A stretch of 64,000 bases of DNA, taken from assembly GCF_014596915.1 (NCBI RefSeq), contig NZ_JACVWU010000002.1, forward strand, positions 372,001-436,000. The letters run 5' to 3'. Of the stretch, positions 34,230 through 42,300 are shown piece by piece (position 1 is the stretch's first letter; each line of letters opens with the position of its first letter). The DNA is from Streptomyces sp. TRM68416 (GTDB lineage Bacteria; Actinomycetota; Actinomycetes; Streptomycetales; Streptomycetaceae). A program made the position numbers and the translations under genes. Under the pieces are notes generated by a model. That model saw nothing but the letters and a program-made list of their open reading frames with translations. It did no database searches and was not told where the DNA came from.

Positions 34230-34419
34230 CGGCCGCGTAGCTGTCCAGCAGCCGGCCGATGATCCGGTCGAACGCCGCTTCCGGGTCCTCCTGCGAGGCC
34301 ACCTCCCGACCTTCGACCCGCCGCTGCTGCCCGACATCTGCCTCCCGAACGACAACCGGGCGGGCCGCCCGCGCCGTACGCCGGTACGCCCATGGCCAAG
34401 GCCGACGCCCACGGGGCAT
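34222..34419 (-). CDS. possible small protein between the ISP-like and CoA-transferase genes
   Basis: A 65-codon frame from ATG 34419. The N-terminus is basic (MPRGRRPWPWAYRRTARAARP) and the C-terminus is acidic and amphipathic (SQEDPEAAFDRIIGRLLDSYAAVR), which looks more protein-like than the opposite strand. It overlaps the stop of the ISP-like gene by 8 bp and its start lies 10 bp from the CoA-transferase start, which is cramped for two promoters. No recognisable family. It may be spurious. Confidence 0.25.
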   Translation of the reverse strand: MPRGRRPWPWAYRRTARAARPVVVREADVGQQRRVEGREVASQEDPEAAFDRIIGRLLDSYAAVR

Positions 34420-34429
34420 GATCGCCCGC

Positions 34430-35656
34430 ATGGAGTCAGCCCGCATGGATGCAGCCCGCACGGAGTCACAGCCGCCGCCCCTCGCGGGCCTCACCGTCGT
34501 CGCCGTGGAACAGGCCGTCGCGGCCCCCTTCGCCACCCGGCAGCTCGCCGATCTCGGGGCCCGGGTGATCAAGGTCGAGCGGATCGACGGCGGCGACTTC
34601 GCCCGCGGCTACGACACCGCCGCCCGCGGCCTGGCCTCGCACTTCGTGTGGTGCAACCGCGGCAAGGAGTCCATCGCCCTGGACCTGAAGGACCCGCGCG
34701 GCCTGGACGTCGTACGGCGGCTGGTCGACGGGGCGGACGTCTTCGTGCAGAACCTCGCCCAGGGTGCCGCGGCCCGGCTGGGCCTGGACGCGGCCACGCT
34801 CTGCGCGGCGCATCCGCGGCTGATCGCCGTGGACATCTCGGGGTACGGCGCGGGCGGCCCGTACGCGGACAAGCGGGCGTACGACATGCTCGTGCAGTGC
34901 GAGGCGGGGCTGGTGTCGGTGACCGGGACGCCGGAGCAGCCGGTGAAGGCCGGGATCCCCGCGGCGGACATCGCGGCGGCCATGTACGCCTTCTCGGGCG
35001 TGCTCGCGGCGCTGGTGCGCCGGGGGGTCACCGGGCGCGGCGGGCCGGTGGAGGTGTCGATGCTGGAGTCGCTGGCGGAGTGGATGGGGCATCCGCTGCA
35101 CCATGCGATGCACGGGGGCACGGCCCCGGCGCGCACCGGGCTCGCGCACGCCGTCATCGCGCCGTACGACGCCTATCCGACGGCGGACGGCGGGCGGGTG
35201 CTGCTGTCGGTGCAGAACGACCGGGAGTGGCGACGGCTGGCCGAACAGGTGCTTGACCGGCCGGAGTTGGGTTCGGATCCGGCGTACGCCACGAACGCGG
35301 CGCGGGTGGCGCACCGGGAGCGGACCGACGAGCTGGTGGGCAAGGCGCTGGGGGCGCTCGGCACGGACGAGGCGCTGGCCCGGCTGGAGGCCGCCGGGCT
35401 GGCCTGCGCGCGTCTGCGCGATCTGCACGAGGTCGCGGAGCATCCGCAGCTGGCGGCCCGGGAGCGGTGGCGGGAGGTGGGGTCGCCCGTGGGTCCGCTC
35501 AAAGCGCTGCTGCCGCCCATCACGCTGCCGGGTGGGGCGGCGGCGCGCATGGGGGACGTACCCGCGCTCGGGGAGCACACCGGGGCACTGCTGCGGGCCG
35601 TGGGGATGACGGACGGCGAGATCGCAGCACTGCGCCGGGACGGCGTGGCCGCCTGA
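34430..35656 (+). CDS. CaiB/BaiF family CoA-transferase
   Basis: A 408-residue type III CoA-transferase. The domain begins PLAGLTVVAVEQAVAAPFATRQLADLGARVIKVER. The catalytic Asp lies in PAADIAAAMYAFSGVLAAL (near residue 182), and NRGKESIALDLKDP and DISGYGAGGPYADKRAYDM are typical. It moves CoA between carboxylic acids, for example in formyl-, succinyl- or mesaconyl-CoA systems; the substrate is unknown. Start is uncertain: ATG 34418, 34430 and 34445 are all possible, and the first dozen residues repeat an Met-Glu/Asp-x-Ala-Arg pattern. It may link with the acyl-CoA enzymes 20 kb away, but nothing shows this. Confidence 0.87.
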   Translation: MESARMDAARTESQPPPLAGLTVVAVEQAVAAPFATRQLADLGARVIKVERIDGGDFARGYDTAARGLASHFVWCNRGKESIALDLKDPRGLDVVRRLVDGADVFVQNLAQGAAARLGLDAATLCAAHPRLIAVDISGYGAGGPYADKRAYDMLVQCEAGLVSVTGTPEQPVKAGIPAADIAAAMYAFSGVLAALVRRGVTGRGGPVEVSMLESLAEWMGHPLHHAMHGGTAPARTGLAHAVIAPYDAYPTADGGRVLLSVQNDREWRRLAEQVLDRPELGSDPAYATNAARVAHRERTDELVGKALGALGTDEALARLEAAGLACARLRDLHEVAEHPQLAARERWREVGSPVGPLKALLPPITLPGGAAARMGDVPALGEHTGALLRAVGMTDGEIAALRRDGVAA

Positions 35657-35673
35657 GCGCGGGGCCGGGGCGC

Positions 35674-35943
35674 CTAGTGGCCGCCGAACAGTGAGCGACG
35701 CAGTCGGCGCAGTGGCGCGAAGAGCGAGACGCGGCGGACGCGCGCTCCCCGGTCACTGTGCTGGCGCACGGGTTCGCGTGCGGTCAGCTCACGCATCAGC
35801 GAGGTCGCCTCGGCCGTCTTCTGCTGCGGCACGGCGGGGCCCGCCAGTACCGAGAGATGGCGGTCGAGGCGCGAACTGGTCGCGCTGCTCCCGCAGGTGA
35901 TCGCAGGGACCCTGGCCCTGCTGCGCACTGTTATCTGTTCCAT
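35674..35943 (-). CDS. small conserved basic protein of unknown function
   Basis: An 89-residue protein starting at ATG 35943 with a good GGGGAG site. The sequence is Ser/Arg-rich, with MEQITVRSRARVPAITCGSSATS at the N-terminus and a strongly basic C-terminal helix (RRVSLFAPLRRLRRSLFGGH). No signal peptide. I remember near-identical small proteins in other Streptomyces but no function. A TAGGGT -10-like hexamer with an AGGGTAACCCT palindrome lies about 40 bp upstream, so the gene seems to have its own promoter. Confidence 0.6.
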   Translation of the reverse strand: MEQITVRSRARVPAITCGSSATSSRLDRHLSVLAGPAVPQQKTAEATSLMRELTAREPVRQHSDRGARVRRVSLFAPLRRLRRSLFGGH

Positions 35944-35980
35944 GTCACTCCCCACCCGTACAAGTCCACCCGGCCCGGGC

Positions 35981-35992
35981 AGGGTAACCCTA
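35981..35992 (-). promoter_or_regulatory. palindrome and -10 element before the 89-residue gene
   Basis: AGGGTAACCCT (35981-35991) is a perfect palindrome about one base. On the minus strand it overlaps TAGGGT, a -10-like hexamer, about 44 bp before the start codon. The -35 is weak. Confidence 0.35.
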
Positions 35993-36069
35993 TCGCCCCC
36001 TCGGGGCACTCGTGTATCGCGGTCACAGGATTCACCTTCCCCGTAAGGGTGTTGACGACGCGTCCTTGA

Positions 36070-36861
36070 TTACTCTCCGAATCCAACCGATTTCAGGGCG
36101 AGTTGGACAACCGGCTGAGTAGTGGGCTGCGGCGAGCCGCCGTCGGGCTCGACGGTCACAGCCAGTGACGTCGCCGACTCGTCCAGGCCGGACGCCACCA
36201 AGGGCGTGTCGCCGTCGAAGAGCCCGAGGGAGCGCGGTTGTGCGCCGGGGCGCATGAGCCACAGTTGGTGCACGCGGTCGCCCGGCGGGTCACCGTAGCC
36301 CCCGAGGGTGACGACCGCGCTCCCCTCGGACGCGGAAGCGACCACACCGATATGCCGGCCGCTCGCGTCCTGCCCGGCGGTCGCCCGGGCATCGGGAGCG
36401 GCCAGAACGTGGGCGATCTCACGTGCCTGCGCCCGCTCGGCGTTCAACTGGTCCTGCGCCTCGTTCGCCTGTACGGCGAACAGGGCGGCGACGACGAGGG
36501 CCGCAGCGCCGGTGGCCGTGGCGAAGGGCACGAACAGCGGGACACGCCGGCGCACCCGCGGCGGCGGCTGCGCACCCCACACATGCGGCGGCAACTGCGG
36601 CGCACGCGCCCGCCCCCGCACCGGCTCCTGCGGAGTGGTCCGTACGGCGGCCAGCACCCGTTCGCGCATGGCGGCCGGCGCGGGGGCCGCCGTCGACCAG
36701 GCCAGGCGGACCGCGTCCTCGGACAGGGCGCGCACCTCGGCGGCGCAGCGGTCGCAGTTCTTCAGATGCTTCTCGAAGCGCACGCGTTCGGCCGGTTCCA
36801 GAGCGTCGAGGGCGTAGGGGGCTGCCAGGGAGTGCAGGTCCCCGCGGCGGAACAGGCTCAT
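36070..36861 (-). CDS. anti-sigma factor, RskA type
   Basis: A 263-residue membrane protein; start ATG 36861 overlaps the sigma gene stop as ATGA, so translation is coupled. The N-terminal cytoplasmic part has the zinc-associated anti-sigma motif H32-x3-C36-x2-C39 (KHLKNCDRCAAEV). One membrane helix is at about 107-130 (VPLFVPFATATGAAALVVAALFAV). The exported C-terminal domain is the RskA domain (SGRHIGVVASASEGSAVVTLGGYG; HQLWLMRPGAQPRSLGLFDG). In Mycobacterium RskA holds SigK until regulated proteolysis or redox change frees it. It should bind the sigma factor encoded just upstream. Confidence 0.9.
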   Translation of the reverse strand: MSLFRRGDLHSLAAPYALDALEPAERVRFEKHLKNCDRCAAEVRALSEDAVRLAWSTAAPAPAAMRERVLAAVRTTPQEPVRGRARAPQLPPHVWGAQPPPRVRRRVPLFVPFATATGAAALVVAALFAVQANEAQDQLNAERAQAREIAHVLAAPDARATAGQDASGRHIGVVASASEGSAVVTLGGYGDPPGDRVHQLWLMRPGAQPRSLGLFDGDTPLVASGLDESATSLAVTVEPDGGSPQPTTQPVVQLALKSVGFGE

Positions 36862-37469
36862 GCGGCGCCTCCCAGGCACTCGCGCAGCCGGGTCAGCCCG
36901 TCGCGCATCCGTGTCTTCACCGTGCCCAGCGGCAGCGAGAGCCGCTCGGCGACCTCACGGTAGGTGTAGCCCTCGTAGTAGGCGAGGGTGACCGACTGGC
37001 GCTGGAGGGCCGTGAGCCGGTCCAGGCAGCGGCGCACCCACTCGCGTTCCAGTCCGGCCTCCACCTCCTCGGCGACATGGTCGAAGGCGGGCTGGTTCGC
37101 GCGCAGTGCCTCGCGCTGCTCGCGTTCGCCGGCCGCGCGGGCGCTGCGCACCCGGTCCACCGCCCGGCGGTGGGCGAGGGTGAGGATCCACGACAGGGCG
37201 CTGCCCCGCCCCGGGTCGAACCGCCCTGCGGACCGCCACAGTTCGAGCAGCACCTCCTGCGCCACCTCCTCCGACTGCGCCGGGTCCCGCACCACCCGCC
37301 GCACCAGTCCGAAGACCGGCCCGGACACCAGTCCGTACAGCTCCTCGAACGCCTTCTGGTCGCCGCCTGCCACGAGCATCAGCAGCTCGTCCGCCTCCAA
37401 CTCGCCTCCCCCTCCCGCGAGACCGCATCTGGGCCGTCCCGTCCCACGAGGTATTCGCAACGCACCCAC
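36858..37469 (-). CDS. ECF sigma factor, SigK-like (ECF19 type)
   Basis: A 203-residue sigma factor. Region 2 (about 30-100) has AFEELYGLVSGPVFGLVRRVVRD, QEVLLELWRSAGRFDPGRGSALSWILTLAHRRAVDRVR. Region 4 (about 145-200) has RLTALQRQSVTLAYYEGYTYREVAERLSLPLGTVKTRMRDGLTRL. The listed start is GTG 37469, but a TTG about 70 bp inside has a perfectly placed GGAGG and may be the real one. It forms an operon with the RskA-type anti-sigma gene and diverges from the DUF4331-TPR-NicO operon. That operon's leader carries a SigK-like promoter, so it is the likely target. Confidence 0.9.
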   Translation of the reverse strand: MGALRIPRGTGRPRCGLAGGGGELEADELLMLVAGGDQKAFEELYGLVSGPVFGLVRRVVRDPAQSEEVAQEVLLELWRSAGRFDPGRGSALSWILTLAHRRAVDRVRSARAAGEREQREALRANQPAFDHVAEEVEAGLEREWVRRCLDRLTALQRQSVTLAYYEGYTYREVAERLSLPLGTVKTRMRDGLTRLRECLGGAA

Positions 37470-37587
37470 CTCCGGATGGGGTTACGGATCAGGGAGCCGA
37501 AAACGCGGGTCGGGAGCGACCCAAATGAGTTTGCCGCCCCGCGCGCAGGGCCCGCGGGCCCCGTCGCAGAAATTTTTCCGCCCGGAC

Positions 37588-37614
37588 CAATCCGCCCCGC
37601 GTCCCGTTCCGAAT
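37588..37614 (+). promoter_or_regulatory. possible SigK-type ECF promoter of the DUF4331 operon
   Basis: CAATCC (37588-37593) and CCGAAT (37609-37614) are separated by 15 bp and lie 39 bp before the DUF4331 start. As I remember it, mycobacterial SigK uses CCATCC and CCGAAT with a slightly longer spacer. Fit is suggestive, not proof. Confidence 0.45.
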
Positions 37615-37652
37615 GCCGGTGCGTCAGGCAAGTTGAAACGAGGACGGACGGC

Positions 37653-39191
37653 ATGACACCTATCTCCAGGAGCGGCCCGGGACGCGCGGGCATCGCCACC
37701 CTCATCTGTGGGGCGCTCGCCGCCGGAGGTCTCGCGGCCGCCGGCGTGACCGCGCTGGAACCGGGGGCGGCTGCCGCCTCCAGCCACCGGGAGGCCCCGC
37801 TGATCTCGGGGACCCCGCAGTACGACAACACGGACGTCTACGCGTTCGTCAGCCCGGACAAGCCCGACACGACGACGATCGTGGCGAACTGGATCCCGTT
37901 CGAGGAGCCGGCCGGCGGACCGAACTTCTTCACGTTCGCCGAGGACGCCCAGTACGACATCCACATCGACAACAACGGTGACGCGCAGGGCGACCTGGTG
38001 TTCCGCTACACCTTCGCCACGCACGTCAAGAACGAGAAGACGTTCCTCTACAACACCGGTCCGGTGGAGAGCCTGGACGACCCCGACCTCAACATCACGC
38101 AGACGTACGACATCGAGCTGCTCAAGCTGAAGAAGCAGAAGGTGGTCTCGACGACGAAGATCGCCAACGATGTGCCGGTGGCGCCGTCGAACGTGGGCAA
38201 GGCGTCGATGCCGAGGTACAACGACCTGCGCAAGCAGGCGATCCACAAACTGGCGGGCGGCGCACAGACGTTCGCCGGACAGGCCGACGACCCGTTCTTC
38301 CTGGACCTGCGCGTCTTCGACCTGCTGTACGGCGGAAACCTCTCCGAGGTCGGGCGGGACACCCTCAAGGGCTACAACGTCAACTCCATCGCCCTCCAGG
38401 TGCCTTCGCAGGCGCTCACGGAGTCGAAGGAGCAGCCGATCATCGGCGTCTGGTCGACGACCCAGCGCAAGAACGCCCAGGGGTACTTCACCCAGGTCTC
38501 CCGGCTGGGCAACCCGCTGGTCAACGAGGTCGTCAACCCGCTGAAGGACAAGGACAAGTTCAACGCCTCGTCGCCCAGGGAGGACGCCCAGTTCCTGGAG
38601 AACGTCACCAACCCCGAACTGCCGAAGCTGATCGAGGCGATCTACAAGATCCCGGCACCGGCCGAGCCGCGCAACGACCTCGTCGACGTCTTCCTCAAGG
38701 GCGTCGAGGGCCTCAACCAGCCGCCGCACGTCACCCCGTCGGAGATGCTGCGCCTGAACACCTCCATCCCGCCGGCCCACAAGCCCAAGCGGCTGGGCGT
38801 GCTCGACGGCGACAACGCGGGCTTCCCCAACGGGCGCCGGCTCACGGACGACGTGATCGACATCGCGCTCCAGGTCGTCGAGGGCGAGCTGCTGGGCGCG
38901 AAGAACGACCTGGGCGACGCGGTCGACGAGAACAACAAGAAGTTCCGCAAGAGCTTCCCGTACCTGGCCAACCCGACGGCCGGCTCGCGCGGCCCGCTGG
39001 CCAAGGGCACCTCCGGTGACGCCGATGTGCGCAGCCAGCTCGGGGACGCGCTGTCTCCTGCCGGGGCGGCTGGTTCCGGTTCCGATGACATGACGCTGAT
39101 CGCGACGTCCGCCGGGGCCGGGGCCCTGGGTGTCGCCCTGGTCGGGGCGGGGTTGCTCTGGTGGCGGCGGATGCGGGAGCGGGCCTACTAG
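37653..39191 (+). CDS. secreted DUF4331 protein with C-terminal membrane anchor
   Basis: A 512-residue protein starting at ATG 37653. Signal peptide residues 1-43 end AAAASS. The DUF4331 core begins SHREAPLISGTPQYDNTDVYAFVSPD, the family hallmark, and continues to about 450. A Gly/Ser linker is followed by one C-terminal helix (LIATSAGAGALGVALVGAGLLWW) and RRMRERAY, which would hold it to the membrane. Function of DUF4331 is unknown. It heads an operon with a TPR protein and a NicO metal transporter and faces an ECF sigma/anti-sigma pair, so a metal- or envelope-stress role is inferred. Confidence 0.88.
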   Translation: MTPISRSGPGRAGIATLICGALAAGGLAAAGVTALEPGAAAASSHREAPLISGTPQYDNTDVYAFVSPDKPDTTTIVANWIPFEEPAGGPNFFTFAEDAQYDIHIDNNGDAQGDLVFRYTFATHVKNEKTFLYNTGPVESLDDPDLNITQTYDIELLKLKKQKVVSTTKIANDVPVAPSNVGKASMPRYNDLRKQAIHKLAGGAQTFAGQADDPFFLDLRVFDLLYGGNLSEVGRDTLKGYNVNSIALQVPSQALTESKEQPIIGVWSTTQRKNAQGYFTQVSRLGNPLVNEVVNPLKDKDKFNASSPREDAQFLENVTNPELPKLIEAIYKIPAPAEPRNDLVDVFLKGVEGLNQPPHVTPSEMLRLNTSIPPAHKPKRLGVLDGDNAGFPNGRRLTDDVIDIALQVVEGELLGAKNDLGDAVDENNKKFRKSFPYLANPTAGSRGPLAKGTSGDADVRSQLGDALSPAGAAGSGSDDMTLIATSAGAGALGVALVGAGLLWWRRMRERAY

Positions 39192-39235
39192 GCGCCGTTG
39201 TGGGGAGCGGTGCGGGCTCGGCTGCGGGTTCGTCG

Positions 39236-39275
39236 CGGCTTGTCGCGCGGTTCCCCGCGCCCCCCGAGGGGCGCT
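39236..39275. repeat. dispersed hairpin repeat between DUF4331 and TPR genes
   Basis: CGCGGTTCCCCGCGCCCC plus a perfect 7-bp stem GCGCCCC/GGGGCGC at 39257-39274. It sits in the 118-bp gap inside the presumed operon, where it could attenuate transcription of the downstream genes. Confidence 0.6.
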
Positions 39276-39309
39276 GTTCCACCGTCGGATTTCCAGTTCA
39301 GGAGAGGTC

Positions 39310-40632
39310 ATGAGGAAGCCGGGGCTTCAACTCACCCTGTGTGTCGTGTTGCTGGCCGTCGCGATGACCGCCGGGTCGATTGCGATCGGGGCCGGGCGGG
39401 ACGGGCGGGAGGTGTCCGGGCGCCGTGTCGCCGCCGTGTCCCCGGCGGTCCTCGCCTCCGGCGACCTCGATGCGAGCGTCTCCGCCCTGCAGCGGCATCT
39501 GCAGGAGCAGCCGCGGGACTTCACCGGGTGGGCGACGCTCGGGCTCGGGTATGTCGAGCAGGCGCGGACCAAGGGCGACCCCTCGCGGTACCCGCAGGCG
39601 GAGCGCGCCTTCAAGCGGTCGCTCGCGGTGCGGCCCGGCAACGACCAGGCACTCGCCGGGCGTGCCGCGCTCGCGGCGGCCCGGCACGACTTCGACGGCG
39701 CCCTGGAGTACGCCGACCGGGCCCTGGCGCAGAACCCGTACAGCGAGCGGGCGCTGGCCACCCGGATCGACGCGCTCGTGGAGCTCGGCCGCTACGACGA
39801 CGCGTCGAAGGCGGCCGACACCGCGGACACCCGGCGGCCGGGCATCCCGGTGTTCACACGGTTCGCGTACGTACGGGAGCTGCGCGGGGACGTGGCCGGC
39901 GCCCGCCGGGTGCTGGAGCAGGCCCTGAACGCCGCGAGCGCGCCCGGGGACGTGGCGTACGTGGCCACGCAGCTCGGGCAACTCGCCTGGAACCAGGGCG
40001 ACTACAAGGCCGCGCTGCTGCACTACGCGCGGGCGCTGGCGGCCGACGACGCCTACCTGCCGGCGCTGGAGGGCCGGGCCCGCGCGCAGGCCGCGCGCGG
40101 GAAGACGGCCGAGGCCGTGCGGGGCATGACGGACGTCGTCGCCCGTTCCCCGCTGCCCGGTCCGCTCGTCGGGCTCGGCGAGCTGTACGAGGCGGGCGGC
40201 GACCGGGACAAGGCCGGTGACCAGTACGCCCTGGTCGACGCCTGGACGGCGCTGGCCCGCGCCAACGGCGTCAACGCCGATCTCGACACCGCGCTGGCCG
40301 CGGCCGACCACGGCGACAAGGCCGCCGCCCTGCGCGCGGCCCGCGCCGAGTGGGACCGCCGCCGCACCGTGCACACCGCGGACGCCCTCGCCTGGGCCCT
40401 GTACGTCAACGGCCGTGCCGAGGAGGCCCTGCCCTACGCCCGCCGGGCCACGGCCACCGGCTACCGCAACGCCGCGTTCCTCTACCACCGCGGCATGATC
40501 GAGCACGCCGCGGGCCGGGCGCGGGAGGCGCGCACCCACCTGGCGGCGGCCCTGGAGCTGAACCCCGGCTTCTCGCCCCTGGGCGCGCGGGAGGCCCGTA
40601 AGGCTCTCAAGGACCTGGAGGCGGCCCGGTGA
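39310..40632 (+). CDS. TPR-repeat exported protein
   Basis: A 440-residue protein starting at ATG 39310 with GGAGAGG just upstream. An N-terminal signal or anchor segment (LQLTLCVVLLAVAMTAGSIAIGAG, about 6-29) leads into at least seven tetratricopeptide-like repeats (for example GWATLGLGYVEQARTKGDPSRYPQAERAFKRSLAVRPGN and VAYVATQLGQLAWNQGDYKAALLHYARALAADD). TPR domains bind other proteins, so a scaffold role outside the membrane is likely. Its stop TGA overlaps the start GTG of the metal transporter gene, so the two are translated together. Confidence 0.85.
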   Translation: MRKPGLQLTLCVVLLAVAMTAGSIAIGAGRDGREVSGRRVAAVSPAVLASGDLDASVSALQRHLQEQPRDFTGWATLGLGYVEQARTKGDPSRYPQAERAFKRSLAVRPGNDQALAGRAALAAARHDFDGALEYADRALAQNPYSERALATRIDALVELGRYDDASKAADTADTRRPGIPVFTRFAYVRELRGDVAGARRVLEQALNAASAPGDVAYVATQLGQLAWNQGDYKAALLHYARALAADDAYLPALEGRARAQAARGKTAEAVRGMTDVVARSPLPGPLVGLGELYEAGGDRDKAGDQYALVDAWTALARANGVNADLDTALAAADHGDKAAALRAARAEWDRRRTVHTADALAWALYVNGRAEEALPYARRATATGYRNAAFLYHRGMIEHAAGRAREARTHLAAALELNPGFSPLGAREARKALKDLEAAR

Positions 40633-42266
40633 CCCTCCGTCGTCCGCTCGCCTCCGGCGCGGCCGTCCTCACGGCCGTCGGCGCGCTCGTGCTCGTCGCT
40701 CCCCCGTCCGCGAGCGCGCACCCCCTCGGCAACTTCACCGTCAACCGCTACGACGGTCTCGTCGTCGCTTCCGGCGCCCTCCGCGTCGATCACGTCGAGG
40801 ACCTTGCGGAGATCCCGGCGACGCAGGCGGGGCCGGACATCGCGGAACTCGGCATGGCGCGGTGGGCCGGGCGGCGGTGTGCGGCGGCGGCCGAGGGCAG
40901 CAGGCTCACGGTCGACGGGCGCACAGTAACGCTCACCGTGCAGAGCAGCCGGGCGCGGGTGCGTCCCGGCCAGGCCGGACTCGACACCCTGCGGGTGGAG
41001 TGCCGGCTGACCGCACCGCTGCCCGAGGGCGCCTCCGTCGGTCTCGACTTCCGGAGCGCGGGAGCGGACGCCGGGCCGGGCTGGCGGGAGGTCACCGCGC
41101 GCGGCGACCGGATGACGCTCGCCGAGTCGGACGTACCGGAGGAGTCGTCCTCGCGCGAACTGTCCGAGTATCCGGAGGAATTGCTCTCCTCCCCCGCCGA
41201 CACCGCCTCCGCCTCCCTCCAGGTCCGGCCCGGCGGACCGGCTCTCGTCGAGGAACGGGGGGACGCTCCCGCGGCCTCCGTGCTGCCGCGCGGCGCCGAC
41301 CGCTGGACCCGTGCCCTGGACTCCCTGGTCGCCCGCCAGAACCTCACCTTCGGCTTCGCCGCCCTCGCCGTGCTCATCGCGGTGGTCCTCGGCGCGATGC
41401 ACGCGGTGGCCCCGGGCCACGGCAAGACGCTCATGGCCGCGGTGGCGGCGGCGCGCGGCGGGCGGGCCCGGATGAAGGACGTCCTCCCGCTCGCCGCCTC
41501 GGTGACGGTCACCCACACCCTGGGCGTGGTCGCCCTGGGGCTGCTGGTCACGGCCGGTTCGGCGGCCGCCCCCTCGGTCATCACGTGGCTGGGCATCGCG
41601 AGCGGGGCCCTGGTGGCGGCGGCGGGCGTGACGCTCCTCCGGAGGGCCTGGCACCACCGCGGCCACGGTCACAGTCATGCCCCCGTCCCCGCCCCTGCCC
41701 CGGAGCCCGCTCCCGTCCTGGTCGGGGCCCACGCCCACGCCCACGACGGCCACCACGGTCACGCCCACGGGCACGACCACGACGAGCAGCACAGTCACGC
41801 TCACGACCATGACCACCACAGTCACGACCACGACCACGCCCACCACAGTCACGACCACGACCACGCCCACCACGGTCACACGCACACCCACGGCGGTCGC
41901 ACGCACACCCACGCCATCGCCCCCACCGTGCGCGGCACGATCCTCCTCGGCTTCGCCGGCGGGCTCGTGCCCAGTCCCTCCGCGGTCGTGGTGCTCGTGG
42001 GCGCGGCAGCGCTCGGACACGCCTGGTTCGGGCTGCTGCTCGTCGTGGCCTACGGCCTCGGGCTCGCCCTCACGCTCACCGCGGCCGGGTTCGCCGTGGT
42101 CCGGCTGGGGGCCGGGGCGAGCCGGCTGCTGGACCGGCGTCCCCGCTGGGCCGTCCACCCCTTGGCGGCCCTGGTCCGCAGGACGGCACCGCTGGTGTCC
42201 GCGGGGGTCGTCGTAGCCCTGGGGATCGGATTGGTGCTCCAGGGGGCGGCAAGCGCACTCGGCTGA
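40629..42266 (+). CDS. NicO/RcnA-type nickel-cobalt transporter with exported N-terminal domain
   Basis: A 545-residue protein; GTG 40629 overlaps the preceding stop by four bases. A signal peptide (1-30, ending SASAHPLGN) precedes a 200-residue extracytoplasmic domain. The NicO membrane domain starts near 237 (NLTFGFAALAVLIAVVLGAMHAVAPGHGKTLMAA), where the HAxxPGHGK motif binds metal. A loop of about 70 residues is very His/Asp-rich (HxH and HDHDH runs) and would chelate Ni, Co or Zn. The last helices follow (FAGGLVPSPSAVVVLVGAAALG). RcnA-like members export Ni/Co; direction here is inferred. The DNA of the loop contains a 27-bp tandem repeat. Confidence 0.88.
   Translation: MTLRRPLASGAAVLTAVGALVLVAPPSASAHPLGNFTVNRYDGLVVASGALRVDHVEDLAEIPATQAGPDIAELGMARWAGRRCAAAAEGSRLTVDGRTVTLTVQSSRARVRPGQAGLDTLRVECRLTAPLPEGASVGLDFRSAGADAGPGWREVTARGDRMTLAESDVPEESSSRELSEYPEELLSSPADTASASLQVRPGGPALVEERGDAPAASVLPRGADRWTRALDSLVARQNLTFGFAALAVLIAVVLGAMHAVAPGHGKTLMAAVAAARGGRARMKDVLPLAASVTVTHTLGVVALGLLVTAGSAAAPSVITWLGIASGALVAAAGVTLLRRAWHHRGHGHSHAPVPAPAPEPAPVLVGAHAHAHDGHHGHAHGHDHDEQHSHAHDHDHHSHDHDHAHHSHDHDHAHHGHTHTHGGRTHTHAIAPTVRGTILLGFAGGLVPSPSAVVVLVGAAALGHAWFGLLLVVAYGLGLALTLTAAGFAVVRLGAGASRLLDRRPRWAVHPLAALVRRTAPLVSAGVVVALGIGLVLQGAASALG
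41814..41867 (+). repeat. 27-bp tandem repeat encoding HHSHDHDHA
   Basis: Two exact in-frame copies (41814-41840 and 41841-41867), followed by a diverged third from 41868. They lengthen the metal-binding His/Asp loop of the NicO transporter and could vary in number between strains. Confidence 0.85.
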
Positions 42267-42300
42267 GCTAGTTTTGTGAGGAAAGGGAGATTTCGCGCGC

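Noticed and set aside
36423..37652. Plus-strand extension upstream of DUF4331
   Set aside because: It is antisense to the sigma and anti-sigma genes; the DUF4331 signal peptide starts at ATG 37653.
41740..41925. CRISPR-like tandem units
   Set aside because: The units are in-frame His/Asp codons without spacers, so this is a coding repeat.
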